Assembly: GCF_029873635.1 (NCBI RefSeq)
Contig: NC_080419.1
Location: 77,732,931 to 77,796,930 of the forward strand
Direction of reading: 5' to 3'
Length of the DNA stretch: 64,000 nt
Origin: Malania oleifera
Taxonomy: Eukaryota > Streptophyta > Magnoliopsida > Santalales > Ximeniaceae
Part shown: piece after piece, positions 45,821 to 56,720 of the stretch
Layout of the letters: each line of letters opens with the position of its first letter
How positions within the stretch are numbered: position 1 is the stretch's first letter
Program-made: the position numbers and the translations under genes
Notes under the pieces: generated by a model
Databases searched by the model: none
What the model saw: only the letters and a program-made list of their open reading frames with translations
What the model was told of the DNA's origin: nothing

Positions 45821-47637
45821 TGTAAGAACCCGAACCGTGATATATAGGTTTAAATAAATAAGAGAGGGGCAAATTGGGAATTTGGCAGATTTTGTCGACG
45901 AAGCTAGGGTTCATCGACGAAGTTCAGAGGCTCGTCGACGAGGAGAAGCCGAGGGGTTTCGAAAAAATGGAGATCCCAGACTCATCGACGAGGTCTTGGT
46001 CTTGTCGACAAGAAGACTATAGAGCCTCATCGACGAGGATGCAATTCGTCGATGAGAAGTGGCCAGGTCAAAGGGCTATAAATAGAAGGTTCATTACTTC
46101 CAAGATAAGAAAACTCAAATATCTTCTCTCTATCTCTCTAGAACTCTCCCTATACTTCCTCTCTCTAAATTTTTTCGCCGTTCATTGTGAGAAACATAAA
46201 TTTGAAGTTACCACGAGGATCGTGGAAGGATTCTCTACAAGTTCTATGGATCGGAATCCCGTTTTAGAGATTTTTGGGTTTCGGCTTAAAATCGAGGTAA
46301 GGCTTAGTTTTCAATTTTGATCTGGTAGTTTAGTAGAGAACAGTGTTGTGAGTACCTTCTGTACTGTTGATTGTAAGTTTTGGAACTTGGTTCACTGTTT
46401 AGGGGCCTTAGAGTTCAGGATTTGCTATTTTGGGGAAAGGTAAGGGGAATTGTGTTTATATCAGTTATTTTTTAAATCGGACTCAGTAGAACTGTGATTC
46501 ACGATCCTGTGTGTGTTTTGGATACTCGTTTGGGGGGATCTAAAGGGGAAAACTATGGATTTTTCATGATTACAGTTTTGAGAAAAAGGGGCGACGGGTT
46601 GCATCTCTGGTTTTGTTGAAAACCAAACATATATGTTGATTTATATTGTGTTTAGGGATGGTTGTGCCTTGACTTGTTTAAAATATATATGTGTTTGGAA
46701 AACCATTATTTTAGATTACCAAATAGGTGTGGCTTTTTTGGTTATATGAGCATGCTTGTGTGTGTGTGATTGGTTGAAATGCTAGTAGGAACGCGGTTCC
46801 GAATTGTTCCAGGTACTGAGAGTGTTCGACTCTATATCTGAGGGCGTATGAAATCACTGGCCATAGATTGGCAGAGTGTCCAGTTCTATATCCGAGGGCC
46901 GTGAGCCTATTCAGGCAGATTAGGTCAAATGGTGTGGATCCACCAGTTTAGCGCCGGTACAATGCCATGGGACTCGGGGATTAGCCATGTTCCGGTGGTG
47001 TCGTGTTCATGGGTTGGCAATGAGCCAATGCCGTATGTCGCAGGCCAGCTTCGGGCCGATGGGTGTGACGACACCGAGATTGCTAATCATGTGTGTGCGT
47101 GCGTACGTGTATGCACTGTTGTGAAATTAGTACTGGAACTGCATTTAACTGCATGTATGTTGCATCGTGATAACATTCAAATTCCACACACCGATATAAC
47201 CTGTATTCTTCCTTACTGAGAGGTGTCTCATCCTTGCTGTCAGTACATATTTTCAGGTCCTTCAAGTAACCGGAACTAGCGTCCTTGGGTCAGGAGCATA
47301 GTGGCCGGTGTACTACGGGTAGTGCTAGGGGTAAGTGCTATGACTTGTTCTTGTGCGGGTTACCGTTTTGAGATATGTGGGGCACCCGTTTGTACGTTAT
47401 TTGATGGAACCATGATTATGTCCTTGTATAGACTCTGGTATGGTACTGTATGTATATAGTATAACCTTTTCCGCTGCATATATTCTGTTATGTTTAGATG
47501 TGTATAGGGTGCCTAGGAATCCCACGGGGTCGGACCCTTATCTATTATCCTGTATCTTTGGATGTTTTGTATGATACAGGGACTGGTTGGTTTACATTTT
47601 CACCCCTGGATCCCATTTTCGGGTTCGGGACATGATA
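45821..47637 (+). repeat. Gypsy-2 5' LTR
   Basis: Contains a GTCGAC palindrome array (45892-46056), TATA box CTATAAATAG (46077-46086), then a pyrimidine-rich start of the transcribed region (TCTCTCTATCTCTC). It carries about 60 bp more than the 3' LTR around 46810-46905, because a GAGTGT..CTCTATATC(C/T)GAGGG segment is present twice here and once there. Confidence 0.93.
45892..46056 (+). promoter_or_regulatory. Array of seven CTCGTCGACGAG-like palindromes upstream of the Gypsy-2 TATA box
   Basis: Seven sites with consensus (C/T)TCGTCGACGA(G/A), spaced about 15-35 bp, end about 20 bp before CTATAAATAG. The same seven occur in the 3' LTR (52647-52812), most with C-to-T or G-to-A changes at CpG. 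The role is unknown; a binding-site cluster or a methylation target would fit. Confidence 0.85.
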
Positions 47638-47962
47638 GTTTGGTATCAGAGCTAACCAGGTTGTTAAGTCTTGTAAGCTTGGTTAGGCTTAGCTGTGAGT
47701 ACATACCAGAGTATAGGATGTTAGATATAGGTAGAGTTGGTTGAGGGTTGTTCGGTTACTAGAACGGGATTTGTCGACGGTATTCCGTGTTTTTACTAGG
47801 ATGACGATTCCTGTAAAAGCAGGGCAGATTATTGATGACTTTGGTATTGGTGCGATAGGACAAACCTGTGCCTGGCAGGGGGCATTTAACACGATTAGTA
47901 TAGATTATTGTGTTAACTGTATGTGTTGTAGGGATATTGATAGTTTCTTATCGTGCTACAGA

Positions 47963-48960
47963 ATGGAGCCCAAGGATAATGACCCGGGAAGTGGCTCTGA
48001 GGAGATTGCGAGTTATGAGTCCCCTTCAGTGCCTCGAGGTTTGATGAGGCAGGTGTTATGGGAAATCGAGCGGAGTGTGAGGAGACACGAGCACTCTCCT
48101 ATTGCTGCGGGTGCACCATTGAGAGGTTCACATGCACGCATCCTCTAATGTTCTTTGGGGGACCTGACCCGACAATAGCAGAGGATTGGTTGGAGAAGAC
48201 TATGAGGATCTTGGAGGTTTTGCACTGGATGGATAGGCAGCGAGTCCTCTATACTACCTTCTAGCTTTCTGCGGAGGCGGGTTGATGGTGGACTGCGGTG
48301 AGTCTACTGGAGAAGCAGAGAGTCAGTCCTGAGGAGATGTCATGGAGCCGTTTCAAGGAGGTGTTCTTCGACAAATACTTCTCGGCCTCAGTACATAATG
48401 TGAAGGCGGATGAGTTTTCTGCTATAACTCAAGGGAGTATGACGGTGCAGGAGTATGCGGCTCAGTATATAGAGCTATCCTGATTTGCACCGTGTTTGAT
48501 CTCGAGCGAGTATGAGAAGACTCGGAGGTTCAAGGAGGGCCTAAGGAAGAATATCCGAAAATAGGTGGGTATGCTTCAGATTTGCGAGTTCTCAGTCTGG
48601 GTCTCATCAGGGATAGTGGAAGAAGAGGAACAGTGGCTCGGGTTACCGTTAAAATATCGAGCACTAGGATTGTTAAGGGAGATAGACTAGTGGTCATTGT
48701 ACTAGATGCCATAGATGGCACGAGGGTGAGTGCCGATTATTTGGATGTAACTGCTACAACTGTGGCCAGTCAGGCCACATGTTTCGTGATTGTCGTAGAC
48801 CGAAGCGAGACGTGCCTGCATCTAGTGTGAACCAAAGGAGCAACCAGATACCTTGGGGAACCGTTCAGACGAATACAACTTCGGCCAGAGTATATTCTCT
48901 TACTCCAGCGAACGCTGAGCATGCAGGGAACGTAGTGACAGGTACCTTATTAATTGCTTT
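47963..48960 (+). pseudogene. Gypsy-2 gag
   Basis: ATG 47963 (MEPKDNDPGSGSEE). The Retrotrans_gag core is spread over frames: FFGGPDPTIAEDWLEKTMRI (about 48150-48210), SWSRFKEVFFDKYFSASVHN (48340-48400), VQEYAAQYIELS (about 48448-48480). Stops are TAG 48262, TGA 48283, TGA 48481 and TAG 48562. A CCHC knuckle follows at about 48755-48795 (C-x2-C-x4-H-x4-C, ending HMFRDCRRPK). Confidence 0.82.
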
Positions 48961-49280
48961 CAAATAAGGCTTCTATTTTGTTTGATTCAGGTGCAACCCA
49001 TTCTTTTATATCTGTGAATTTTGTTGGACGGTGTAGGGTTGAGACCCAAGTCATGGGCAGGGTGTTATTGATGACTACGCCATCTGGGAGTGTATCATTC
49101 TATAAAAGAATGTTGGAAGATTGTCCAGTGGTAATCCAGGGGAAGCTGCTACCGGTGAATCTTGTGGTATACGACATGTCGGGGTTCGATATCATTCTGG
49201 GGATGGATTGGTTGTTCTCCAGTTATGCTGTGATCGGCTGTCGTAGGAAGGTGGTAGTTTTCAGACCTCTTGGGTAGCAG
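48954..49280 (+). pseudogene. Gypsy-2 aspartic protease
   Basis: An open block of about 107 codons with active site LFDSGATHSFIS (about 48978-49015) and the downstream DIILGMDWL (about 49188-49214). The catalytic triad is intact. A TAG at 49275 separates it from the RT linker. Confidence 0.87.
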
Positions 49281-49330
49281 GAGTATGAATTCATGGGATC
49301 GTATCAACACTATAGGCGAGGAGGTTACTT

Positions 49331-50750
49331 TTGGATAGGTGTCAGGGGTACCTAGCTTGTGTGAAGAAACCGCTGCGGGATAAGTTGAGGCTCGAGGACA
49401 TTCGGGTAGTCAGCGAGTTCCTGGATGTGTTTCCAGATGATTTACCTTGTTTACCTCTGAATCGTGAGGTGGAGTTCGCTATAGAGTTGATGCCTGGCAA
49501 GGCACTGATCTCTAAAGCTCCGTACCGGATGGTTCTAGCTAAACTTCAAGAGTTGAAGGAGCAGTTGCAGGAATTACTGGACAGTGGTTTTATTCGACCT
49601 AGCGTTTTGCCCTAGGGAGCTCCAGTATTACTTATGAAGAAGAAGGACGGGTCGATGCGAATATGCATTGAATACCGTGAGATTAACAAGGTAACTATGA
49701 AGAATTGCTATCTTTTACCTCGTATAGATGATCTCTTTAACCAGTTGCAGGGGACGCGAGTCTTTTTGAAGATTGACTTGCGGTCAGGATATCATCAGGT
49801 GAGGGTCAGATCGGAGGATGTAGCGAAGATTGCTTTCCGAACCAGATACGGCCACTATGAATTCTTGGTCATGCCATTTGGATTGACGAATGCTTCGGCG
49901 GTGTTCATGGATCTGATGAATAGGGTTTTCCATGAGTACCTAGATCGATTCGTGGTGGTATTCATTGACGATATTCTGGTATACTCAAGGATTTTGGAAG
50001 GGCATGAGGACCATTTGAGGTTAGTATTACAGATTTTGTGGGAGAAGGAGATGTATGCTAAACTGAAGAAGTGTGAATTCTAGTTGAGTCAGATTGCATT
50101 CTTAGGATATGTGGTTACTGGGGATGGTATATCAATTGATCCTAGCAAGATTGAAGCTGTGGTTGACTGGGTGAGGCCGAAAAATGTGCAGGAGGTTCGG
50201 AGTTTTTTAGGACTGGCGAGTTATTATTGTCAGTTTGGGGAGGGGTTCTCTAAACTGTCTGGGCCTCTGACTCGATTGACTAGGAAGTGAGTGCAGTTTG
50301 AGTGGACTAGTGATTGCGAGCAGTGTTTTCAGGAGTTGAAGCACTGGCTGGTTACTGGTCCGGTCTTGACCATTCCTTCGAGGGATGGTGGGTTTGTTAT
50401 TTATAGCGATGCATCTCTGAAAGGTCTGGGATGTGTGCTTATGCAGCAGGGCAAGGTAGTAGCATATGCTTCTCGGAAATTGAAAGAGTACGAGAAGAAT
50501 TATCCTACGCATGATCTAGAGTTGGCTACTGTTGTATATGCACTGAAGATCAAGCGACACTACTTGTATGGTGTGTAATGTGAAATCTTCACTGACCACA
50601 AAAGTCTCAGGTATTTCTTCACGCAGAAGGAGTTGAACATGAGGCAGAGGTAGTGGCTAGAGTTGATTAAGGACTACGATTGCACGATCAGTTACCACCC
50701 GGAGAAGGCTAATGTGGTAGCTGATGTGTTAAGTCAGAAGTTAGGACCTG
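49331..50750 (+). pseudogene. Gypsy-2 reverse transcriptase and RNase H
   Basis: RT blocks: [19 protein letters not shown] (49634-49690), [14 protein letters not shown] (49765-49805), [16 protein letters not shown] (49860-49905), catalytic [10 protein letters not shown] (49961-49990), FLGYVVTGDGISIDPSKIEA (50099-50158), EVRSFLGLASYYCQF. RNase [21 protein letters not shown] (50399-50458) and ADVLSQK. Stops are TAG 49613, TAG 50081, TGA 50288, TAA 50576 and TAG near 50651. Frame is kept across most of it, so the damage is nonsense substitution and not indels. Confidence 0.9.
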
Positions 50751-50859
50751 CGGCTGTATCTGCAGTTGTAACTCAGTGTCACATCAGACGGGATTTGGAG
50801 AGCTCGAGTATAGAGTTGGTGTATGGTGATCATCAGGTTTTCATTGCTAGCTTGGTAAT

Positions 50860-52080
50860 CTAGCCGACCTTATTTGAGCATATAAAAACTGTGCAGGCTA
50901 GTGATGCAGAGTTAGCTAAGATTATGGAAAAGGTACAGCAGGGACTGGCTACAAATTTTAACATCTTTGAGGGAGGTGTGCTGAGGTTTGGGACCAGGTT
51001 ATGTGTTTCGGACGACAAAGAGATCAAATAGACGATTCTAGAGGAAGCACATTGTTCTTTGTTTACGGTACATCCTGGTAGTACAAAGATATATCGAGAT
51101 TTGGGCGAGACCTTCTAGTGGTCTGGTATGAAGAGGCAAATTGCTCAATTTTTGGAGCAATGTCTGACGTGCCAGCAGGTGAAAGCTAAACATCAGAGGT
51201 CGGCAGGACCGTTGTAGCTTTTTCCTATTCCGCTGTGGAAATGGGATCATATTTCCATGGATTTTGTGATCGGATTGTCGCCAGCACTTCACGGGCAGAA
51301 TGCTATTTGGGTGATTGTGGACAGATTGACGAAATCTGCTCATTTCATACCGATGAAGGTTGGCTATCCTTTGAGTAGGCTAGCAGAAATGTACGAGCAT
51401 GAGATTGTGAGAATGCATAGAGTACCGATGTCCATTGTATCAAATCGAAACCTGAGGTTTACTTCTTGATTCTGGATGAGCTTACAGGAGGCATTGGGGA
51501 CGAAGCTGACTTTCAGTACGACGTTCCACCCCCAGACTAATAGAGTGTTAGAGAGGATGATACAGATCTTGGAGGATATGTTGTGAGCTTGTGTGTTAGA
51601 CTTTGGTGGTAGTTGGATACAGTTTATGCCACTAGTAGAGTTTGCTTATAATAACAGCCAGGCTAGTATCGAGATGGTTCGTTCAAGGTTTTGTATGGTC
51701 GGAGGTGTCGATCTCCTTTGTGTGGGGATGAGGTTGGTGAACATCAAGTGTTAGGACTTGAACTTGTGCAACAGGCATCTGAGAAGGTGGGTTTGATCTA
51801 GGAGAGGATTAGATCAGCTCAGAGTCGGCAGAAGAGTTACGCGGATGTTCGCCGCCTTGATTTAGAGTTCGAGGTGGGGGGTAAGGTATTTCTGCGTATT
51901 GCTCCAATGAAAGGGGTAATGAGATTTAGAAGGAAAGGAAAGATGAGCCCGAGGTATATTGGACCATTCGAGGTACTTGAACGAGTGGGTCCGGTAGCCT
52001 ATAGGATTGCACTGCCCCTAGCACTCTCGAGGGTCCACGATGTATTTCACGTGTCCATGTTGAGGAGGTATGTGCTGGAT
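50860..52080 (+). pseudogene. Gypsy-2 integrase
   Basis: Zinc-binding HHCC remnant EEAHCSLFTVHPGSTKIYRD ... CLTCQQVKAKH (51040-51195). The DDE core has SMDFVIGL (first Asp, about 51256), [13 protein letters not shown] (where the second Asp reads Asn), and FHPQTNRVLERMIQ with the Glu (about 51523-51560). Stops are TAG 50861, TAG near 51028, 51117 and 51216, TGA near 51466 and 51583, plus a frameshift around 51690-51760. C-terminal block at 51874-52086: MSPRYIGPFEVLERVGPVAY. Confidence 0.85.
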
Positions 52081-52086
52081 TCATAA

Positions 52087-52281
52087 CATGTTATCAGCTA
52101 TGATGAGTTGAAAATTGGGGATACTTTAGCGTATGAGAAGATACCTATTCAGGTTCTGGACCATAAAGTTTAGAAGTTTCGTACCAAAGAGATACCGTTA
52201 GTGAAGGTATTGTGGCAGAACCATGAGGTTGGGGAAGTTTCTTGGGAACTGAAAATGGAAATACGTCGGAAGTATCCATAG
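52087..52281 (+). pseudogene. Gypsy-2 chromodomain-like tail
   Basis: After TAA 52084-52086 the frame continues with LDHKV*KFRTKEIPLVKVLW and SWELKMEIRRKYP to TAG about 52279. This is the position and rough pattern of the C-terminal chromodomain of Tekay/Del chromoviruses. The aromatic cage is incomplete, so I call it chromodomain-like. Confidence 0.6.
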
Positions 52282-52576
52282 TTTTTTTGAGTACTTGTAC
52301 GTTATCCTACTTTGGGTTAGGATAGGTGGTTAGTCGTCGGGAGTGTGTATATTGTGAACTCTTGAGACAGGTGTATATGTAACCACGGTATTCTTCCGCC
52401 ATAAGTGAGGGTATGTATGTATGTGTTCGATTGTATGTATATGTTATGATGGGGCTACGCTGTAGTAGTCGCCAGTTTTCTCTGGAGTTTCATGTATATA
52501 TGTTTGATTATACAAACGAGTTTGCGAATGAGAGATGGCAAATTTCGAGGATGAAATTTTTATAAGGAGGGGATAC

Positions 52577-54333
52577 TGTAAGAACCCGAACCGTGATATA
52601 TGAGTTTAAATAAATAAGAGAGGGGCAAATTAGGAATTTGGCAGATATCATCAACGAAGCCAGGGTTCGTCGATGAAGTTCAGAAGCTCGTCGATGAGGA
52701 GAAGCCGAGAGGTTTCAAAAAATTGGAGATCCTGGACTCGTTGACGAGGTCTTGGTCTCATTGACAAGAAGACTATAGAGCCTCGTCGACGAGGATGCAA
52801 TTCGTCAACAAGAAGTGGCCAGGTCAAAGGGACATAAATAGAAGTTTCATTACTTCCAAGCTAAGAAAACTCAAATATCTTCTCTCTATCTCTCTAGAAC
52901 TCTCCCTATACTTCCTCTCTCTATATTTCTTCGTCGTTCGTCATGAGAATCGTAAATCTGAAGTTACCACGAGGATCGTGGAAGGATTCTCTACAAGTTC
53001 TACGGATCGGAATCCCGTTTCGGAGATTTTCGGGTTTCGGCTTATAATCGAGGTAAGGCTTGGTTTTCAATTATGATCCAGTAGTTTAGTAGAGAACAGT
53101 GTTGTGAGTATCTTCTATACTGTTGATTGTAGGTTTTGGAACTCGGTTCGCTGTTTAGGGGCCTTAGAGTTCGGGATTTGCTATTTGGGGGAAAGGTAAG
53201 GGGAATTGTGTTTATAACAGTTATTTTTGAAATCAGACTCTGTAGAACTGTGGCTCACGGTCCTGTGTGTGTTTTGGCTACTCATTTGGGGGGATCTAAT
53301 GAGAAAAACTATGGATTTTTCATGATTACAGTTTTGGAAAAAAGGGGCGACAGGCTGTATCGCTGTTTTTGTTGAAAATCGAACGTATATGTTGATTTAT
53401 ACTGTGTTGTAGGGATGGTCATGCCTTGACTTGTTTAAACTATATTTGTTTTGAAAATCATGATTTTAAGTTACCAAATGGGTGTGGTTTGTTTGGTTAT
53501 ATGACCGTGCATGTGTGTGTGTGTTTGGTTGAAATGCTAGTAGGAATGTGGTTTCGAATTGTTCTAGGTACTGAGAGTGTCCGACTCTATATTTGAGGGT
53601 GTGAGCCTATTAAGGTAGATCAGGCTGAAGGGTGTGGATCCACCTATTTAGCGCCGGTACGATGTCATGGGAGTCGGGGACTAGCCATGTGCTGGTGGCG
53701 CCGTGTTCGCGGGTTGGCTACGGGCCAATGCTGTATGTCGCGGTCCTGCTTCGGGCCAATGGGTGTGAGGACACTGGGATTGCTGATCATGTGTGTGTGC
53801 GTGTATGCACTGTTGTGAAATTAGTACTGAAACTGCATTTAACTGCGTGTATGTTGCATCATGATAACATTCAAATGCCACACACCGATATAACTTGTAT
53901 TCTTCCTTACTGAGAGGTGTCTCACCCTTGCTGTACGTACATATTTTTCAGGTCCTTCAAGTAACCAGAACTAGCATCCTTGGGTCGGGAGCATAGTGGC
54001 TGGTGTACTGCGGGTACCGCTGAGGTAAGTGCTAGGACTTGTGTTTGTGTGGGTTGTCGTTTTGAGATATATGGGGCACCCGTTTATATATTATTTGATG
54101 GAACTGTGATTCTGTCCTTATATAGACTATGGTATGGTACTGTATGTATATAGTATGACATTTTTTCTGCTGCGTATATTCTGTTATGTTTGGATGTGTA
54201 TAGGGTGCCTAGGAATCCCACGGGGTCGGACCCTTATCTATTGTCCTATATCTTTGGATGTTTTGTATGATACAGGGACTGGTTGGTTTACATTTTCACC
54301 CCTAGATCCCATTTTCGGGTTCGGGGCGTGACA
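52577..54333 (+). repeat. Gypsy-2 3' LTR
   Basis: Collinear with the 5' LTR from TGTAAGAACCCGAACCG to the end. The palindrome array is at 52647-52812 and the TATA-like CATAAATAG at about 52834-52842. Open frames here (52795-53076, 53632-53913) have counterparts in the other LTR and are by-products of the repeat. Confidence 0.93.
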
Positions 54334-54996
54334 TTGGTCGACCAAGTAGTGAAACTATTGACTCTAGCAAGTTCGGTCGACCAAAGATTTTATATAGCTT
54401 CTGGTTCGGTCGACCAAGGCCATTCAAATTGTGGATTTAAGTCGTAATTTTGAATATTAATTTTTGTGTAGGGACCTAGGATCCATCTATGGTGTAGGCC
54501 TTTTTAATTTAGCCTAAAAAACTAGTGTCGGTCGACCGAAGGGTGATCCCTAAGGTCAATCTATGGTCTTGAAATTTTCATTCATATCATGCATGTCATG
54601 CAATATTACAGACCAAAATATAAATCTAAATGTTATTACAATATAAAACAAATGTCTTCTTCGTTTGCTCTTGAATCCGCGTGGAATATGCCAGGAGTAT
54701 GTGCTTTAAGTCTCTTCTAGCCTCCATAAAACCTCTCTCATGTGTATGTTATGAATTAATGATCTGTTCAAGTACTAGGCACATACATTAGTTCCAAGTG
54801 CTTTGTTAGCATCAAAACAGGGATCAGACTCAAAAAGTCAACATATATTTCCGGCTACCTTTTGCCCTTTCATCACCATCAAGTCACCTACACACACTTT
54901 GATTTCTCCACTTTTAGACTTGTAACTATATTCGTTAAAATCTAAAGTTCCCAATGAAATTACATTCTTCATTAGATCCGATACTTGTCTTACATC

Positions 54997-55470
54997 TTAT
55001 AAGGTTTTCACAACACCATCAAACATTTTGATTTTGACATTTCCAATACTAATAATTTTGCATGAAATATCATTTTCCATCAAAACTGAACCAGTATTAA
55101 CTAATCTGCAGGTGTTGAACCATATTCTATTTGCTGTTATGTGATAAGAGCATTTGGAATCTAGGATCCAAGAATCCGTGAGGTACTCTGAACCCAATGA
55201 AACACATAGCATATCACCATCACTATTCCTTGAGTCTCCTACCACTACATTTGCAGATTTTGATGGACCCTACTGATTTTCAACATTCTCTTTCTTCCAC
55301 TCCAGAGATTCTAGTCTTATATGCCCAATTTTAATGCACCTAAAACACTTTATGTCCTTCCTCTTCTTGGATTGCAATTGAGATCCGTTATGGGACTTAC
55401 GTCCTCCACATTCTTGGTTAATCTTCACCACAAGCCCTTTACCATGTGAAACTTCATCGCTGGCCATTTT
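54997..55470 (-). pseudogene. Copia-4 gag zinc knuckle and protease
   Basis: At 55270-55467 the knuckle box reads CFRCIKIGHIRLES: the last Cys of the CCHC motif has become Ser. At 54997-55245 the protease active site reads WILDSKCSYHITANRIWF, where DSG is expected; the Gly is Lys. The block IKMFDGVVKTL follows. Both key residues are lost, so neither domain would work. Confidence 0.8.
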
Positions 55471-56720
55471 TCTTTAATGAAAACCAAGGAATGCGTTTGT
55501 CATCTCTTCCAAGTTCAGGCTTTCTTTGCCCCATGTAAGAGTGGTAATCAAATTCTTATATGTGTGAGACATAGGTAGAGAATTTAATAGCATCAATGCC
55601 TTGTATTCCTCCTTAAAATTTACTTAAACACGCATCAAATCACTCACAATCTTATTGAATGCATTGATATGTTGGTTCAAATCTGAACCATCCACCATCT
55701 TAAGCCAATACCGCCTTTGCTTAAGAAATAGTTTGTTTGATAAAGACTTAGACATATACTAGCTTTCTAGTTTTTGATAAATTGCTGTCAATGCATCCTT
55801 ATCCATCACATGATACAACATGTTATCAGCCAAACACAGTCGCATGGTTAATACAGCCTTTGCCTCCAATTCATTCAAAGTTGCTTTATCCTTGTCTTCC
55901 GGTTGAATTTCATATAAGACCTTCACCATACCTTGCTACACTAACAGATCTTTCACCCTTCTCTACAATAAACAAAGTTTCCAGTTCCATCAAACTTGAC
56001 AACATCAAATTTTGCAGATGAAGTTCCAGAGGCCATTACAACACTGTTTTGATACCAATTTGATGTGAAAAATGAATTGCATAGTGGAATATATTTAGGA
56101 TCAAACACACAATGCAATACTTAATGATGAATATAAAAAACAATCCACAATCACAACAAATATATGAAAGTAAGAACAACAAATAACTCAAGGAATTACG
56201 TGGTTCGGCATAGCCTACATCCACGGGAGCACACAACAAAGATTTACTATCTTCTTTTCCAAATTACATGAACAATACATCAACCCTCTTAACCATTTAC
56301 CAACCATCTTACTCTAAATATATCACAAACGACATATAAATAGAGCTCCTGGAGGTTTTCCTTCCAAACCCTAACCATATTAACGTCCCCTTATTCAAAT
56401 TTGAAATGTGTGATTTGTATCCTGAGCCAAATCATCGACGATTTTAGATAGGATGTTTTTTTTTTTTTTTTGAAATACTGCTCCAAATCGTCGATGATTA
56501 GAGTCTTACCATCAATGGTTTCCCCTGCTATTATTTGATTTCCTTTATGTTCTCTCTTTGTACATGCATTCCATTAAGTATATGAGCTACATATCACAAC
56601 AGAGAATGAGGAGACTTTTTCATTAGGGGGGAATGTTCAGCACAAGAAGTCACTTATTCAATCCCAAGGAGGAAACCAAAAAAATACATGCATCCTTAAT
56701 TTCTTAGGCTAAACATGCTT

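Larger units (their letters stand above)
45821..54333 (+). mobile_element. Gypsy-2: complete but inactive Ty3/gypsy element, chromodomain type (8.5 kb)
   Basis: LTRs are 45821-47637 (1817 bp) and 52577-54333 (1757 bp), starting TGTAAGAACCCGAACCG; the 3' copy ends GTGACA and the 5' copy GTGATA. The duplication TTGGT is at 45816-45820 and 54334-54338. The primer-binding site TGGTATCAGAGCTAACC begins at 47641 (initiator tRNA-Met type) and the polypurine tract is about 52566-52573. Domain order is gag, protease, RT, RNase H, integrase, chromodomain-like tail, as in Tekay/Del chromoviruses. Many TAG/TGA stops disable it. Confidence 0.95.
44322..54843 (-). mobile_element. SoloX-1: long copia solo LTR, split by Gypsy-2
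   Basis: Plus-strand ends are TGTTGGAATTGGTGTATTCCC (44322) and AAAAAGTCAACA (54843), flanked by GATAT (44317-44321) and TATAT (54844-54848). Without Gypsy-2 it is about 2.0 kb, like SoloX-2 and SoloX-3. The orientation is minus by its TATA box (reverse of CTATATATAG, about 45358-45368). Palindrome-rich U3 lies at 45482-45820 and 54334-54545. The run of G near the left edge, followed by TGAATTGG, is the end of U5, resembling the LTR ends of Sirevirus-type copia elements (from memory). Confidence 0.8.
41948..56601 (-). mobile_element. Copia-4: Tork/TNT-like Ty1/copia element, decayed, with nested SoloX-1 and Gypsy-2
   Basis: LTRs are 56061-56601 (5', 541 bp) and 41948-42483 (3', 536 bp), both minus. 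Plus-strand ends of the 5' LTR are TGATGTGAAAAATG and CATATCACAACA. The primer-binding-like TTGGTATCAAAAC adjoins the 5' LTR, and a polypurine-like AAGGTGGAGATT adjoins the 3' LTR at about 42484-42496. Internal domains in order are gag knuckle, protease, GAG-pre-integrase, integrase, RT and RNase H. The continuous copia sequence is cut at about 44321/54844 by SoloX-1. With inserts removed the element is about 4.1 kb, short for copia, so parts of integrase and RT are missing. Confidence 0.82.

Noticed and set aside
45874-46320. 148-codon open frame in the Gypsy-2 5' LTR, with a partial twin at 52795-53076
   Set aside because: The frame crosses the palindrome array, TATA box and start of the transcribed region; the twin exists only because LTRs are duplicated.
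46929-47219. Similar open frames in both Gypsy-2 LTRs (46929-47219 and 53632-53913)
   Set aside because: They are conserved only because the two LTRs are copies; there is no start context, domain or codon-level constraint I can see.
47641-47660. TGGTATCAGAGC as part of a tRNA gene
   Set aside because: It is the 3'-end complement used as a primer-binding site next to an LTR; no cloverleaf surrounds it. The same holds at about 33490-33502.
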